This document shows, one piece after another, positions 63,672-64,000 of a DNA stretch of 64,000 nucleotides. A model generated the notes under the pieces. It was given only the letters and a program-made list of their open reading frames with translations. It did no database searches and was not told the DNA's origin. Source of the stretch: an uncultured Collinsella sp. (GTDB taxonomy: Bacteria; Actinomycetota; Coriobacteriia; Coriobacteriales; Coriobacteriaceae); assembly GCA_958443265.1 (NCBI GenBank), contig CAUCKA010000004.1, forward strand, positions 1-64,000, written 5' to 3'. Every line of letters starts with the position of its first letter. The first letter of the stretch is position 1. The translations under genes were made by a program, and so were the position numbers.

Positions 63672-64000
63672 ATGACCAAGTTCAGCCACGTCATCATCCG
63701 TCGTCCCGGCAAGTCCCTGAGCAATGGCATCACGAGCGCCCCCGAGCTTGGCCAGCCCATCTACGAGCGTGCCATCGAGGAGCACTACGATTACGAGCAT
63801 GCGCTCGAGCAGTGCGGCGTTGACGTGTCGGTGCTGCCCGCCCTCGAGCAGTATCCCGACAGCTGCTTCGTCGAAGATCCGGCCGTTATCACTCGCTGCG
63901 GCGCCATCATTACCAACCCCGGCGCCGATAGCCGCAACGGCGAGAAGGATGAGATCGAGCCGGCCGTCCGTCGCTTCTTTGACGACGAGCATGTCAAGCA
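63672..64000 (+). CDS. Dimethylargininase/amidinotransferase-type enzyme (5' part)
   Basis: Truncated by the window end: 109 residues seen. MTKFSHVIIRRPGKSLSNGI and EQYPDSCFVEDPAVITRCGAIITNPG match N,N-dimethylarginine dimethylaminohydrolase (DDAH), a pentein-fold enzyme giving citrulline and dimethylamine; the Asp in FVEDPAV is a family substrate contact. The catalytic His and Cys would lie beyond the window. Arginine deiminase is less likely from the start pattern. AAGGAGG lies six bases before ATG. Divergent from the FadR-type regulator. Confidence 0.75.
   Translation, partial: MTKFSHVIIRRPGKSLSNGITSAPELGQPIYERAIEEHYDYEHALEQCGVDVSVLPALEQYPDSCFVEDPAVITRCGAIITNPGADSRNGEKDEIEPAVRRFFDDEHVK

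Overview
The window is a GC-rich, densely packed bacterial chromosome segment. I infer a host-associated member of Coriobacteriia, most like Collinsella: the codon bias is G/C-rich at third positions, the core gene order is Firmicute/Actinobacteria-like, anaerobic and fermentative functions are present, and the intergenic hairpin families look like those I associate with that genus. This is inference; no 16S gene lies in the window. There is no rRNA operon, CRISPR array, prophage or complete insertion sequence.

Layout. 0-12.4 kb: housekeeping genes on the + strand (asnB, murE, HAD phosphatase, murI, rph, rdgB, dtd, veg, ispE, tRNA-Pro, tatA, greA, lysS), mostly small operons with clear Shine-Dalgarno sites. 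12.4-18.1 kb: a ThrE-type exporter, a DUF2798 membrane protein and clpC. 18.2-24.7 kb: an AT-richer island holding a DUF2975/XRE pair and a compact ribosomal peptide (RiPP) locus. That locus has a 36-residue Cys/Gly-rich precursor, an ATPase with two permeases, a radical SAM/SPASM maturase and a fused ABC exporter; it is the best candidate for an undescribed system. 24.9-29.4 kb: a RelB-like/PIN toxin-antitoxin pair, pepD and a hipBA pair, each toxin-antitoxin promoter carrying a strong inverted repeat. 29.4-36 kb: mntP, then disA-ispD-ispF-cysS-rlmB-yacP. 36-40.5 kb: a beta-glucoside PTS operon with a divergent RpiR regulator. 40.9-45.3 kb: tRNA-Tyr/Thr/Met, tuf, rpmG, tRNA-Trp, secE, nusG, rplK, rplA. 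45.4-46.9 kb: a decayed leucine operon. An apparently intact attenuator with a Leu-rich leader peptide precedes a leuA remnant joined by deletion to a leuB remnant. 47.2-49 kb: an ECF sigma factor and its DUF4179 partner. 49-56.8 kb: a phosphoesterase, a ParB-like/BMP fusion, an MscS channel, a TrpXYZ-like ABC importer and a WYL regulator. 57-64 kb: asnS, an acyltransferase with SGNH domain, a glucose-type EIIA, an alpha/beta hydrolase, a FadR-type regulator and the start of a dimethylargininase.

The most striking non-coding signal is a set of intergenic hairpin families. One (eight copies) carries a GGGACAGG-like core in its loop, always reads in the direction of the upstream gene, and four copies begin at the stop codon. 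A second (four full copies plus a fragment) is a ~100-nt multi-stem structure downstream of lysS, cysS (two in tandem) and the hydrolase gene; its stems differ in sequence but the internal loops are conserved. A third is a 17-bp TGTTACAG inverted repeat found as two tandem pairs. Others occur once or twice. All coordinates were read by eye; no homology search or folding program was run.
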